From Streptomyces sp. ISL-96 (GTDB lineage: Bacteria; Actinomycetota; Actinomycetes; Streptomycetales; Streptomycetaceae): 64,000 nucleotides of DNA. Numbering within the stretch: position 1 is the stretch's first letter; each line of letters opens with the position of its first letter. The notes beneath the pieces are model-generated. The model was given only the letters and a program-made list of their open reading frames with translations. It did no database searches and was not told where the DNA came from. A program made the position numbers and the translations under genes. This document shows positions 15,580-23,859 of this stretch, one piece after another. The DNA is taken from NCBI RefSeq assembly GCF_018614035.1, contig NZ_JAGGPA010000009.1:1-64000 (forward strand), given 5' to 3'.

Positions 15580-15894
15580 ATGATCAGTTGTTCGGCGCGG
15601 TTGTTGCGCACGGTCGGTCTTGTCCTCTTCCTCGTGACCGAAGTCCTCCTCATCGACAACGGCAGTTTCTCCGCCGCCGTCGCACTCGCCGCCACCGCCG
15701 CGGCCGGTTCCGCCCTCGCGGCCTGCGCGCTCGTCGCGGCGCGCTCCGTTCCCGCCGTGCCGCGCACCCGGGTGCGTACAGCGATACGGGACCGGGAGAT
15801 ACGCACCGCGTTCCTGCCCCAGCGTGATCCCGATGCGCGCGGACGGACCAGGCCGCGGGCGCCGGGTCGTCGTCTTCTGACGACCACCCCGTAG
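15580..15894 (+). CDS. DUF6412 small membrane protein
   Basis: The 104-residue product starts at ATG 15580, preceded by GGAGGAGGGGG; the longer frame from 15487 lacks a ribosome site. Two hydrophobic segments (LLRTVGLVLFLVTEVLLI and a following Ala-rich helix) precede a basic cytosolic tail with REIRTAFLPQRDPDARGRTR, the conserved block of DUF6412. These proteins are found directly before YidC/Oxa1-type insertases in Streptomyces, as here, so a link to membrane insertion is likely but unproven. Confidence 0.82.
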   Translation: MISCSARLLRTVGLVLFLVTEVLLIDNGSFSAAVALAATAAAGSALAACALVAARSVPAVPRTRVRTAIRDREIRTAFLPQRDPDARGRTRPRAPGRRLLTTTP

Positions 15895-16025
15895 GGCGCG
15901 CACCGCCGCTTTTGTAAGGAGTACGTCGAGTAGCTCGTCTTCTCGCGTACGCATCGCCCCTCGTGGGTCGTCAATGCCGATCTGTCTCTCTTCCGGCACG
16001 ACGAGACCCCCTCGGAGGGCTCACC

Positions 16026-16793
16026 ATGTCCGTTTTCGCCAGCCTGGTCGCACGCCTCGCGGATCTGCTCGAACCGTTCTTTCACGCCTCCGCCGCAGCC
16101 GCCGCGATCGTCCTGTTCACGGCGTGTGTACGACTGGCCATCCATCCCCTGTCGCGGGCGACTGCTCGCGGCCAGAAGGCCCGCACCAAGCTCGCGCCGC
16201 AGATCGCCGGGCTGCGCAAGAAGCACGGCAAGAACCCCGAGCGCCTGCAGAAGGCGATCTTGGAACTGCACACCAAGGAGAAGGTCTCGCCGCTTTCGGG
16301 CTGCCTGCCCAGCCTGTTCCAGCTGCCGGCGTTCTTCCTGATGTACCACCTCTTCTCGAGCCGGCAGATCGGAGGCGAACCGAATGAACTCCTCACGCAC
16401 ACCCTCTTCGCGAGCCCGCTCGGCGATCGCTGGACCGACGCGCTCGCGGATGGCGGGGTCTTGGGTGCGCAGGGACTGCTGTACGTCGCTCTCTTCGCGG
16501 TCGTGGCGGCGGTGGCCACGTTCAGTTACCGGCGTACGAAGCAGCAAATGGCGGCCGCGCCGGGGATGCCGGTCGCGGGGCCGGACGGAGTGCAGCTGCC
16601 GGGAGCCGGGGCGATGGGGGCGATGGCCAAGGTGATGCCGCTGATGTCGTTCGCGACGCTCATCACGGTGGCCGTGGTGCCGTTGGCCGCCGCGTTGTAC
16701 GTCGTCACCAGCACCACGTGGAGCGCGGTGGAGCGGGCGTGGCTGTACCGGGACATTCCGGCTGGTGGGAGCGCGGTTGCTACTGCCGCGTAA
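16026..16793 (+). CDS. yidC: YidC/Oxa1-family membrane protein insertase
   Basis: The 255-residue protein helps insert and fold membrane proteins. The start is ATG 16026 with GGAGG upstream; upstream in-frame codons to 15963 are unlikely. About five membrane segments are visible. They include AAAIVLFTACVRLAIHPLSR with the conserved intramembrane Arg, LPSLFQLPAFFLMYHLF (the QxPxxxxLY-type helix), GLLYVALFAVVAAVATF and MSFATLITVAVVPLAAALY. The cytosolic hairpin between the first two helices carries the basic KKHGKNPERLQKAILELH stretch. It is shorter than the housekeeping YidC of the oriC region, so this is probably a second, specialised paralogue working with DUF6412. Confidence 0.9.
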   Translation: MSVFASLVARLADLLEPFFHASAAAAAIVLFTACVRLAIHPLSRATARGQKARTKLAPQIAGLRKKHGKNPERLQKAILELHTKEKVSPLSGCLPSLFQLPAFFLMYHLFSSRQIGGEPNELLTHTLFASPLGDRWTDALADGGVLGAQGLLYVALFAVVAAVATFSYRRTKQQMAAAPGMPVAGPDGVQLPGAGAMGAMAKVMPLMSFATLITVAVVPLAAALYVVTSTTWSAVERAWLYRDIPAGGSAVATAA

Positions 16794-16837
16794 CGGTCCA
16801 GTCTGTGAACGGGGTCTTGCGGACTGGAACCGGACCT

Positions 16838-16861
16838 TGGAGGATCAGCCAATCCTCCGAT
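16838..16861. terminator. Hairpin between yidC and the FAH-family gene
   Basis: Arms GGAGGAT and ATCCTCC enclose a six-base loop (CAGCCA). The stem is short and no U tract follows, so it could be a weak terminator or a leader hairpin for the downstream gene. Confidence 0.4.
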
Positions 16862-16915
16862 GGCCGCACCCATCGGCCGGGGCCGAACGTGACTCTCGAC
16901 CAGAGGAGACTGACC

Positions 16916-17779
16916 ATGAAGCTGCTGCGTGTGGGAACGGCGGGTGCCGAACGTCCGGCACTGCTCGACCAGGACGGGACGCTCCGGGATCTGTCGGGCC
17001 TCGTCACGGACATCGACGGTGACCTGCTCGCCGACGAGGCGGCGCTGGGGCGGGTTCGTGCGGCTGCGGCGGGTGGTCAGCTGCCGGTGATCGACGATGC
17101 GGCGGGGACGCTGCGGGTCGGGCCGCCGCTCGGACGTATCGGCAAGATCGTGTGTATTGGACTGAATTATCACGATCACGCGGCCGAGACGGGCGCGGCG
17201 ATACCCGCCGAGCCGATCATCTTCTTCAAGGCTCCGGACACTGTTGTCGGCCCCGACGACACCGTGCTCGTACCGCGCGGCAGCACGAAGACCGACTGGG
17301 AAGTCGAACTGGCTGTGGTCATCGGCCGTACCGCCCGCTACCTGGACTCCGCCGAGGACGGGCTCGCGTATGTCGCGGGGTACGCGGTCGCGCACGACGT
17401 CTCCGAGCGCGAGTTCCAGATCGAGCGCGGCGGCACCTGGGACAAGGGCAAGAACTGCGAGACGTTCAACCCGCTGGGTCCGTGGCTGGTGACGGCGGAC
17501 GAGGTGCCGGATCCGCAGGCGCTGGGTCTGAAGCTGTGGGTGAACGGCGAGCTGAAGCAGGACGGCACTACTGCTCAGCAGATCTTCCCGGTGGGGGAAG
17601 TGGTGCGGTACGTCAGCCAGTTCATGACGCTGTACCCGGGTGACGTCATCAACACGGGTACGCCGGCGGGTGTGGCTATGGGGCAGGCGGAGCCCAAGCC
17701 GTATCTCCGGTCGGGGGATGTCGTCGAGCTTGAGGTTGAGGGGCTGGGGCGGCAGCGGCAGGAGCTGAAGGACGCGTAG
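16916..17779 (+). CDS. Fumarylacetoacetate hydrolase (FAH) family protein
   Basis: This 287-residue enzyme of the FAH superfamily hydrolyses or decarboxylates C-C bonds in 2-oxo acids with Mg2+ or Mn2+. The start is ATG 16916 (MKLLRVGTAG); the annotated extension to 16718 overlaps yidC. An N-terminal ~65-residue domain precedes the FAH core, with IGLNYHDHAAETG, the metal ligands in TDWEVELAVVIG, the VSEREFQIER block and the terminal GDVINTGTPAGVAMGQ signature. Closest functional types by pattern are ureidoglycolate lyase or acylpyruvase-like proteins; substrate cannot be assigned. It stands as a single gene between yidC and a Uma2 gene. Confidence 0.88.
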   Translation: MKLLRVGTAGAERPALLDQDGTLRDLSGLVTDIDGDLLADEAALGRVRAAAAGGQLPVIDDAAGTLRVGPPLGRIGKIVCIGLNYHDHAAETGAAIPAEPIIFFKAPDTVVGPDDTVLVPRGSTKTDWEVELAVVIGRTARYLDSAEDGLAYVAGYAVAHDVSEREFQIERGGTWDKGKNCETFNPLGPWLVTADEVPDPQALGLKLWVNGELKQDGTTAQQIFPVGEVVRYVSQFMTLYPGDVINTGTPAGVAMGQAEPKPYLRSGDVVELEVEGLGRQRQELKDA

Positions 17780-17876
17780 GTACGGTGCCCGGTGTCCCGG
17801 CGTGACCTGGAGGCCGGGCTTATCGTTGTACTACGCGGCTGCGCGCGACCCTGCGGCAGCGGGGAGGAGCGGCACA

Positions 17877-18491
17877 GTGACTGTTCTGGAAGACAGGATC
17901 GTGATGGCCGACCAGAGCGAACTCACGCTCGACATGATGTTCGAGCTGCTGGAGCGGATGCCCGTCCCCGAGGGAATCAAGGCCGAGATTGTCCAGGGGG
18001 CCATCTACATGTCGCCGCAACGCCAGACGCACTGGGAAATCATCGCGGACATCTACGAGCAGCTGAGGGCCCGCTACCCGCGCAAGCGCATCGCCTCCGA
18101 CGTCCGGATCGACTTCCCCGGGCGCCTCAACGGCTTCGCCTCCGACGTAGCCGCCTTCAAGGAAGACTCGGTCAAGGATGGCAACGGCCGCTGGCGCTAC
18201 CAGGACGTCGAGTTCGTCGCCGAGGTGATCTCCAAGGACACGGCAGGCAACGACTACGGCCCCAAGCTGGATGCCTATGCCGTCGCCGGCGTACCCGTAT
18301 ACGTAATCGCCGATCCGTACACCGGCGAGTGCCACCTCCACACGCGGCCGCGGGACGGGAAGTACCGCACGGCTCTGACTTTCGACTTCGGCGACGAGAT
18401 CGACCTCACCGGCACGCCGGTCGGCATCACCCTCGGGACGGAAGAGTTCCCGTGCGAGCAGAAGAAGGGCGGCGCTACAGCCGCACCGTGA
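17877..18491 (+). CDS. Uma2-family (DUF820) PD-(D/E)XK nuclease-like protein
   Basis: The 204-residue protein begins at GTG 17877 (VTVLEDRIVMADQSEL) with GGGGAGGAG in the right place; the frame upstream to 17802 is not needed. The DUF820 fold is recognisable by EIVQGAIYMSPQRQTHWEII, the Asp of SDVAAF and the FVAEVISKDTAGNDYGPKLDAYA block that supplies the E-x-x core. VPVYVIADPYTGEC follows. Uma2 proteins are expanded in Streptomyces and have a restriction-nuclease fold, but no cellular role is established. Its end overlaps the convergent dehydrogenase gene by 17 bp. Confidence 0.9.
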   Translation: MTVLEDRIVMADQSELTLDMMFELLERMPVPEGIKAEIVQGAIYMSPQRQTHWEIIADIYEQLRARYPRKRIASDVRIDFPGRLNGFASDVAAFKEDSVKDGNGRWRYQDVEFVAEVISKDTAGNDYGPKLDAYAVAGVPVYVIADPYTGECHLHTRPRDGKYRTALTFDFGDEIDLTGTPVGITLGTEEFPCEQKKGGATAAP

Positions 18492-19602
18492 CGCCCTCGC
18501 GGGCCGAGCGGCGCGCCGCCTCCAGTACGTCGAGTGCCGCTGCCGCCTGCGCCGCGGTGACCGGGGGTGCGGTGCCCGCGCGTACGGCGGTGGCTACGGC
18601 CGCGTAGTACGCCGGGTAGTCGCCCGGCAGCGTCGGAACCGGGCTTCCGCCGCCCGTCGCCGGGGACTCGCCCGCGCCGAGGCGGCCCCAGGCCTCCTCC
18701 GGCTCCTCGCCCCAGTTCCCGTCCGCCCCGGGCCGCCTGCCCTCGCGCAGCGCGGTCTCCTGCGGGTCCAGGCCGTACTTCACGTAGCCCGCGCGCGAAC
18801 CGAGCACCCGAAAGCGCGGACCGAGCTGGGCGGTGGTGGCGCTCACGTAGAGGTGCGAGCGCACGCCGTTCGCGTGCGTGATCGCGATGAACGTGTCGTC
18901 GTCCGCCTCGGCGCCGGGGCGGCGGACATCCGACTCGGCGTACACCCGGACCGCCGGGCCGAACAGCACCAGAGCCTGGTCGACGACGTGGCTGCCCAGG
19001 TCGTACAGCAGCCCGCCGATCTCCGCCGGGTCGCCCGACTCCCGCCAGCCGCCCTTGAGCTGCGGGCGCCACCGCTCGAAGCGTGACTCGAAGCGCTGTA
19101 CGTCGCCGAGCTCGCCGGAGGCGATCAGCTGCTGGAGAGTCAGGAAGTCGTTGTCCCAGCGGCGGTTCTGGAAGACGGAGAGGAGAACGCCGCGGTCCTC
19201 CGCGAGCGCGGCGAGCTCACGCGCCTCGGCGGCGGTGCCGGCGACCGGCTTGTCCACGACGACCGGCAGGCCCGCCTTGATGGCGGCGGTGGCGATCGGG
19301 ACGTGGGTCTTGTTGGGGGACGCGATCACGATCAGGTCCAGCTCGTCCGCGCGCGCCCACAGCTCGTCGGGTGAGGCCGCGAGCCGGACGCCGGGGAACT
19401 GGGCGCGGGCCTGCTCCTGCCGCTCCGGGTTCGAGGTGACGACCGTATCGAGAACGAGGCCCTCGGTCGCGGCGATGAGCGGGGCGTGGAAGACGGAGCC
19501 CGCGAGGCCGTAGCCCACGAGGCCTACGCGCAGCGGGGCGTGTGGGTTGGCGCGCGTGTCGGTGTCGGTGTCAGCGTCAGTGCCGTGGCCGGTGGCAGTC
19601 AT
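18475..19602 (-). CDS. Gfo/Idh/MocA-family NAD(P)-dependent oxidoreductase
   Basis: This 375-residue sugar or polyol dehydrogenase-like protein starts at ATG 19602 with GTGGGAG upstream. The N-terminal Rossmann fold is visible as LRVGLVGYGLAGSVFHAPLI, and the family EKP-like motif as VVVDKPVAGTA. The C-terminal alpha/beta domain contains IGGLLYDLGSHVVDQALVLFG. Members oxidise sugars, inositols or related compounds; the substrate is open. It diverges from a ROK repressor with only 56 bp between the starts, suggesting that the sugar-sensing ROK protein controls it through the palindrome in the shared promoter. Confidence 0.9.
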   Translation of the reverse strand: MTATGHGTDADTDTDTRANPHAPLRVGLVGYGLAGSVFHAPLIAATEGLVLDTVVTSNPERQEQARAQFPGVRLAASPDELWARADELDLIVIASPNKTHVPIATAAIKAGLPVVVDKPVAGTAAEARELAALAEDRGVLLSVFQNRRWDNDFLTLQQLIASGELGDVQRFESRFERWRPQLKGGWRESGDPAEIGGLLYDLGSHVVDQALVLFGPAVRVYAESDVRRPGAEADDDTFIAITHANGVRSHLYVSATTAQLGPRFRVLGSRAGYVKYGLDPQETALREGRRPGADGNWGEEPEEAWGRLGAGESPATGGGSPVPTLPGDYPAYYAAVATAVRAGTAPPVTAAQAAAALDVLEAARRSAREGVTVRL

Positions 19603-19615
19603 GGCTCCCACTTAA

Positions 19616-19628
19616 GCAACGCTGTTGC
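19616..19628. promoter_or_regulatory. Inverted repeat in divergent promoter, candidate ROK operator
   Basis: GCAAC-GCT-GTTGC is a perfect 5-bp inverted repeat with a 3-bp spacer. It is centred in the 56-bp gap between the divergent dehydrogenase and ROK genes. Its placement would let one repressor dimer cover both promoters. Confidence 0.5.
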
Positions 19629-19658
19629 CAAAGTGCAAGCGCAGTGGACAATGGGTCC

Positions 19659-20840
19659 GTGAACAGGAGCAATACGGGCGTGAACCTGCCGGCGCTGCGC
19701 AGCCACAACGCGGCGCTGGTCCTCGACCTGCTGCGTACGGCGGGCGAGGCCGGCATCAGCCGCCTCGAACTCGCCGAGCGCACCGGCCTCACGCCACAGG
19801 CCGTCAGCAAGATCACCGCACGGCTGCGGGGTGAGGGGCTGGTGGCGGAGGCCGGCCGGCGCGCGTCTACCGGCGGCAAGCCGCGGACGGTGCTGCGGCT
19901 GGTGCCGGACGCCGGGCACGCGGTGGGGCTGCACCTGGACCGCGACGAGCTGACGGCGGTCCTGGTGGACCTGGCGGGCACGACCGTCGCCGTGCGGCAG
20001 TCGCCGCTGGACTTCGGGGCGGGTGCGGAGGTGGTGCTGGAAGCGGCGTCCCGCGAGATCACCGCACTGGCCGCTCCTGCGTCCTCCCGGCCCCTGCGGC
20101 GGGAGGCGCTGCTCGGTGTCGGGGTTGCCGTGCCCGGGCCGCTTGATCACGGGCGGGGCGTGCTGCATCGCGTCACCGGGTTTCCGCAGTGGGACGGGTT
20201 CGCGTTGCGGGACGTGCTGAGCGAGCGGCTCGGGCTGCCGGTGGTCGTGGACAAGGACACGAACGCCGCCGCCCTCGGGCTGGCTCTTCGTGCCCGCCCC
20301 GCCGGGGGGTCGTTCGCGTACCTCCATCTCGGTACGGGCCTCGGTTCCGGACTCGTCCTCGGCGGGGCGCTCTATCGCGGGGCGCGCACCGGGGCGGGGG
20401 AGTTCGGGCACCAGACGTTGCAGCTGGACGGGCCCGTCTGCGGCTGTGGTGGTCGCGGTTGCATCGAGGCGTTGTGCCTGGCCGCCGTCGCCCGCGGCGA
20501 CCTCGCCGAGGCCGCGCGGGTTCTCGGGGCCGGGGCCGCCAACCTCGTCGGCCTGCTCGACATCGACCGCGTGCTGCTCGGCGGTCGTGTCATCGCCGCT
20601 CATGAAGGGGTATTCGTACGAGGAGTGGGGGAGGTGCTCAGCGAGCTCGCCCGGCGCGAAGGCAGCGGCCCTGCCGTGCCGGTCGCCGCGGCAGGAGGCG
20701 ACGGGCACGGAGTCGCCGAGGGGGCCGCGCAGTTGGTCCTCGCACCGCTCTTCGGGCATGCGGATGTGGCGTTTCCTGGTGGCGGTGCTGGTGCTGGTGC
20801 TGGTGCTGCCAGTGCCGACTCGGCCGTTGGGAGGATTTAA
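19659..20840 (+). CDS. ROK-family transcriptional regulator
   Basis: The 393-residue regulator starts at GTG 19659 (VNRSNTGVNLPALRSHN). The winged helix-turn-helix spans about residues 15-70 (ISRLELAERTGLTPQAVSK). The C-terminal ROK kinase-like domain has LGVGVAVPGPLD, the ATP-site DKDTNAAALG, GTGLGSGLVLGG and the zinc-binding block GEFGHQTLQL..CGCGGRGCIEALC. Such proteins repress sugar-utilisation genes and respond to a sugar or sugar phosphate. The neighbouring divergent dehydrogenase is the obvious target. The C-terminus ends in a low-complexity Gly/Ala run, unusual but harmless. Confidence 0.92.
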   Translation: MNRSNTGVNLPALRSHNAALVLDLLRTAGEAGISRLELAERTGLTPQAVSKITARLRGEGLVAEAGRRASTGGKPRTVLRLVPDAGHAVGLHLDRDELTAVLVDLAGTTVAVRQSPLDFGAGAEVVLEAASREITALAAPASSRPLRREALLGVGVAVPGPLDHGRGVLHRVTGFPQWDGFALRDVLSERLGLPVVVDKDTNAAALGLALRARPAGGSFAYLHLGTGLGSGLVLGGALYRGARTGAGEFGHQTLQLDGPVCGCGGRGCIEALCLAAVARGDLAEAARVLGAGAANLVGLLDIDRVLLGGRVIAAHEGVFVRGVGEVLSELARREGSGPAVPVAAAGGDGHGVAEGAAQLVLAPLFGHADVAFPGGGAGAGAGAASADSAVGRI

Positions 20841-20957
20841 CGGACTGTATGACCGCGCGCGGTCGTGGCGTGCGCGGTTGGGGGCTGTGCTCCTGGCAGG
20901 GTCGTGAGGGCATGACCGGATGACCCCGACCGCTCCGCGATCTGCAAAGGCCCGCCC

Positions 20958-21944
20958 ATGCGACTGCGCAGTGCCCCCGCCATCGCCCTCGGAGTCGCGG
21001 CAGTCACGATGGCTCCGGCGACGCTCGCCGACGCCGAGTCGCCTCCCCGGCCGGCCGTCGCCAAGGCGCCCGTCCCCGGCGCGGACCAAGAGCCCTCGTG
21101 CGGTGATCCCGACTCCGCGGACTTCCCCCTTCGCACCCGCCTGCGCGGCGGCCCGGACAGGTACGAGGCCGGCGGCGGCTTCGGGAACTGGTACCTCGAA
21201 CTCACCAACGCGACCCGCGAGAGCTGCCACAACATCCACCCGGTCATCGTCATGGTCACCGACGACCGCGACCGCGAACGCGAACGTACGTCCGGCAAGG
21301 CCGAGGATCAGGCTCGGTTCGAGTTCTACGACGACGGTGCTCAGCGCTGGCGCTCGGTCCGCTTCGAGAAGACCGACGCGGACGAGCACATCGGCGTATT
21401 CGGCGACGGGTTCACCGGATTCACCGTCGCCGCGGGCAAGACCGTCACCGTGAAGGTACGGCTCGCCTTCGCCTCGGGGGTACTCCCCGGCGACATCGTC
21501 ACCAACGCCGCCGTCGTACAACGGCACGGTGACGACGGGGAGTGGGTCGGAGAGTCCAACGACTACCGCTTCACCGTCACCGGCCGCGGTGCCGACCACG
21601 ATCGCGACCCGGATTCCGACCCGGATTCCGACCCGGATTCCGACCCGGATTCCGACCCGGATTCCGATCCGGAGCGCGACCCCGAGCGCGATGCCGATCC
21701 TGACGCCAGCTCCCGCCCCGACGACGAGCTCGCCCCCGTCCCCGTCCCCGACGCCGACGCTGGCGACGACGACGACGGTACGCCGCCCATCGCCGAGCGC
21801 CCCGACCGGCTGGCCATGACCGGCCGTACCCCCGGCAACCTGCTCACGCTCGGGGCCACCGCCGGCGCGCTCCTCCTCGCGGGCGGCGCGCTCATGGTCG
21901 GATCCCGGCGCTTCGTGGCGGCAGCAACGCGACGGCGACAGTGA
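20958..21944 (+). CDS. Secreted LAxTG sortase-substrate surface protein with Asp-rich repeat
   Basis: The 328-residue protein starts at ATG 20958 (MRLRSAPAIALGVAAVTMAP), a signal peptide likely cut after LADA. A ~170-residue globular domain with two or three Cys follows. Next comes an acidic Asp-Pro/Ser linker (repeated DPDS, about 217-255), and then the sorting signal LAMTG (about 285), a hydrophobic helix and a basic tail AATRRRQ. The LAxTG signal fits class E sortase, present 6 kb upstream. The globular domain is not recognised. The acidic linker probably spans the wall and may bind cations. Confidence 0.82.
   Translation: MRLRSAPAIALGVAAVTMAPATLADAESPPRPAVAKAPVPGADQEPSCGDPDSADFPLRTRLRGGPDRYEAGGGFGNWYLELTNATRESCHNIHPVIVMVTDDRDRERERTSGKAEDQARFEFYDDGAQRWRSVRFEKTDADEHIGVFGDGFTGFTVAAGKTVTVKVRLAFASGVLPGDIVTNAAVVQRHGDDGEWVGESNDYRFTVTGRGADHDRDPDSDPDSDPDSDPDSDPDSDPERDPERDADPDASSRPDDELAPVPVPDADAGDDDDGTPPIAERPDRLAMTGRTPGNLLTLGATAGALLLAGGALMVGSRRFVAAATRRRQ
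21606..21668 (+). repeat. 12-bp coding minisatellite (DPDS repeat)
   Basis: Five tandem copies of a 12-bp unit (GACCCGGATTCC) encode Asp-Pro-Asp-Ser and sit in the acidic linker of the surface protein. Near-identity at DNA level indicates recent slippage, so the copy number probably varies between strains. Confidence 0.88.
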
Positions 21945-22023
21945 CCGCTGGAGCCGTACTTCGACCCGCGGGCCGGTCGCCGCCCGCAGCAAGCGTTCAA
22001 CATCGTCTGCGAGCATCCACTCC

Positions 22024-22932
22024 GTGGACTACCCGAAGGACTACCCGCACGCGCACGACCAGGACCCCGGCGCGCCGATCCGCTTCGGCATCCCGGAGCA
22101 CGGCCGCGTTCCCAAGTACTACGCCGTAAAGGCCCGTATCGCCGCGCTGATCGGCGAGTTGGGCGAGGGCGGGCTGCTGCCGACCGAGCGGGATCTCGCC
22201 GTACGGTACGAAGTCTCGCGCGAGACGGTGCGCCAGGCGCTGCGCGAGCTGCTGCTGGAAGGGCGCCTGCGGCGGCAGGGGCGCGGCACCGTTGTCGCCG
22301 GTCCCAAGCTCGAACAGCCACTCGCCCTGGCCAGCTACACCGAGGGCGTACGCCGTCAGAACCGCCGGCCCGGACGTCACCTCATCGGCCTCGACCGCTT
22401 CCCCTGTCCGGCGGCCCTCGCCGCCGACGTGGGGGTGGAGACCGGCGATCCGGTCTGGCATCTGGAGCGGGTGCTGCTCGCGGACGACGAGCGCGTGGGG
22501 CTGGAGAGTACGTACGTCGCCGTCTCCCGCATCCCGCGCCTGGACGTCGACTTCGAGCCGGACTCCTCGTTCTACTCGTACCTTCGTGATCACGTCGGCG
22601 TGGCCTTCGGTGACGCCGACGAGCGCATCGAGACGGTCCTGGCGACTCCTCGCGAGGCGCTCCTCATCGGTACTCCGCCGGCGCTTCCCATGCTGCTGAT
22701 CCACCGGCTCTCGCGGGACGTGAAGGGCCGGCCGCTGGAGCGGGTGCGGACGCTTTTCCGGGGGACCGTTTCAGCTTTACGGTGCGGCTCGGTGACCGGA
22801 GTTAGGCGTCAGGCCGTGGGCCTGTCCGGTTGCTCGCATCCGCCGCCGATTCACTGTCCCAGGAACGCCCCGGTGGCCGCCACAAACCGGTCGGCATCGT
22901 CCAGCCACGGGAAGTGTCCGGCTCCGGGCTGA
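22024..22932 (+). CDS. GntR/HutC-family regulator with C-terminal frameshift
   Basis: The N-terminal winged helix is clear (PTERDLAVRYEVSRETVRQA, about 55-75) and is followed by a UTRA effector domain, as in DasR-like regulators. The UTRA core runs to VKGRPLERVRTLFRG near residue 248, where the normal ending (GDRFSFTVRLGDR then stop) is instead found in the next frame, with its TAG at 22803-22805. One G appears to be missing from the G run at 22760-22764. As written, the frame continues with 50 unrelated residues to 22932 and overlaps the 3' end of the hydrolase gene. DNA binding would survive; effector binding or dimerisation may not. Sequencing error is possible. Confidence 0.85.
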   Translation: MDYPKDYPHAHDQDPGAPIRFGIPEHGRVPKYYAVKARIAALIGELGEGGLLPTERDLAVRYEVSRETVRQALRELLLEGRLRRQGRGTVVAGPKLEQPLALASYTEGVRRQNRRPGRHLIGLDRFPCPAALAADVGVETGDPVWHLERVLLADDERVGLESTYVAVSRIPRLDVDFEPDSSFYSYLRDHVGVAFGDADERIETVLATPREALLIGTPPALPMLLIHRLSRDVKGRPLERVRTLFRGTVSALRCGSVTGVRRQAVGLSGCSHPPPIHCPRNAPVAATNRSASSSHGKCPAPG

Positions 22933-23711
22933 ATGACGAGCTCGGCGTTCGGGAACAGCTGGGTGAACTCGGCCATCGCGCGAGGAGGGGCTCCCAAGTC
23001 GACCTCACCGGCGAGCAGGAGCACCGGCTGCCGGAACAGTGCGAGCGCCGTGCGGGTGGCTTCCGGCGCGAAAGCGCCTTCGGCGGCGAAGGCGGTCGCG
23101 GCCTCTTTGTTTGTCTGTCCGTCCTCGGCGGCCTGATGGGATTGGGCCACCTCGTCCCAGCGGCCGTAGAAGAACGGCGCGGCGGCCTGCCAGCAGTCGT
23201 CCGTCGCACGGCCGGCCACGATCGCCTCCAAGGCCGCGAACGCCGCGGCGAACCACGGCTCGTCCCGGCGGAGCTGGGCGGTCGCGCGCCGGACGTCTCC
23301 GGTGATCTCGATCCCGACGGCCCTCGTACTGGGCGTGATCAGCGCGAGTTTGCTGACGCGTTCCGGGTGGCGGCCGACGTACAGGGCACCCAGGTTCGCG
23401 CCGGCGGAATGCGCGAGCAGGTCCATCCGGTCGAGGCCGAGGTGCTCGCACAGGGCGTCCACGTCGTCGACGAGCCGGTCGCAGCGGTACGAGTCAAGGT
23501 CCTCCGGGGTCGCTGACTCGCCGGTACCCCGGAGGTCCAGCATGATCAACTGCCGGTGCGCGGAAAGGCCGCGAAGGCCGCCAAGGCCGCCCAGATATGC
23601 GGAGGCCTGCATCGGCCCTCCGGGCAGGCAGACCACAGGAGGGCCGGGAGGGCCGTCTCCGAACTCGTGGTAGGCGAGCTTGGTTCCGTCGTACGCGGAG
23701 AAGGTTGGCAT
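22851..23711 (-). CDS. Alpha/beta-hydrolase, proline-iminopeptidase-like
   Basis: This is a 286-residue alpha/beta-hydrolase from ATG 23711 (MPTFSAYDGTKLAYHEFGDG). The oxyanion segment is VVCLPGGPMQAS, the nucleophile elbow LLAHSAGANLG, the acid is in LLLAGEVDLGAP and the catalytic His in QPGAGHFPWLDDA. The GGP oxyanion motif points to the prolyl-aminopeptidase-like subgroup, although many such proteins are simple esterases. The long frame to 24137 is not supported. It diverges from the truncated FAD oxidoreductase. Confidence 0.88.
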   Translation of the reverse strand: MPTFSAYDGTKLAYHEFGDGPPGPPVVCLPGGPMQASAYLGGLGGLRGLSAHRQLIMLDLRGTGESATPEDLDSYRCDRLVDDVDALCEHLGLDRMDLLAHSAGANLGALYVGRHPERVSKLALITPSTRAVGIEITGDVRRATAQLRRDEPWFAAAFAALEAIVAGRATDDCWQAAAPFFYGRWDEVAQSHQAAEDGQTNKEAATAFAAEGAFAPEATRTALALFRQPVLLLAGEVDLGAPPRAMAEFTQLFPNAELVIQPGAGHFPWLDDADRFVAATGAFLGQ

Positions 23712-23776
23712 GGCCGAGACTTTGTCAGCGTCATTCAGGCAGAGCAACAGACTTCCCCAGGGCAGATAACAGCAAC

Positions 23777-23787
23777 GTAACGGGTCT
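23777..23787 (+). promoter_or_regulatory. GTAACGGGTCT motif, copy 1
   Basis: This 11-bp sequence lies in the divergent promoter between the hydrolase and the oxidoreductase remnant. It recurs exactly at 24441-24451 before the phosphodiesterase gene. A shared regulator is a possibility; chance cannot be excluded. Confidence 0.3.
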
Positions 23788-23859
23788 AGGTCATCCTTGG
23801 GTCGCTGTTCGCCGTGCCGTCGCCGTGCGGATCCATCCGGGTCACCCGCCCCCAGGAGC

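Noticed and set aside
19599..22016. 805-residue minus-strand frame
   Set aside because: It is the antisense shadow of the ROK, surface-protein and intergenic regions; it crosses gene borders and has no recognisable domain.
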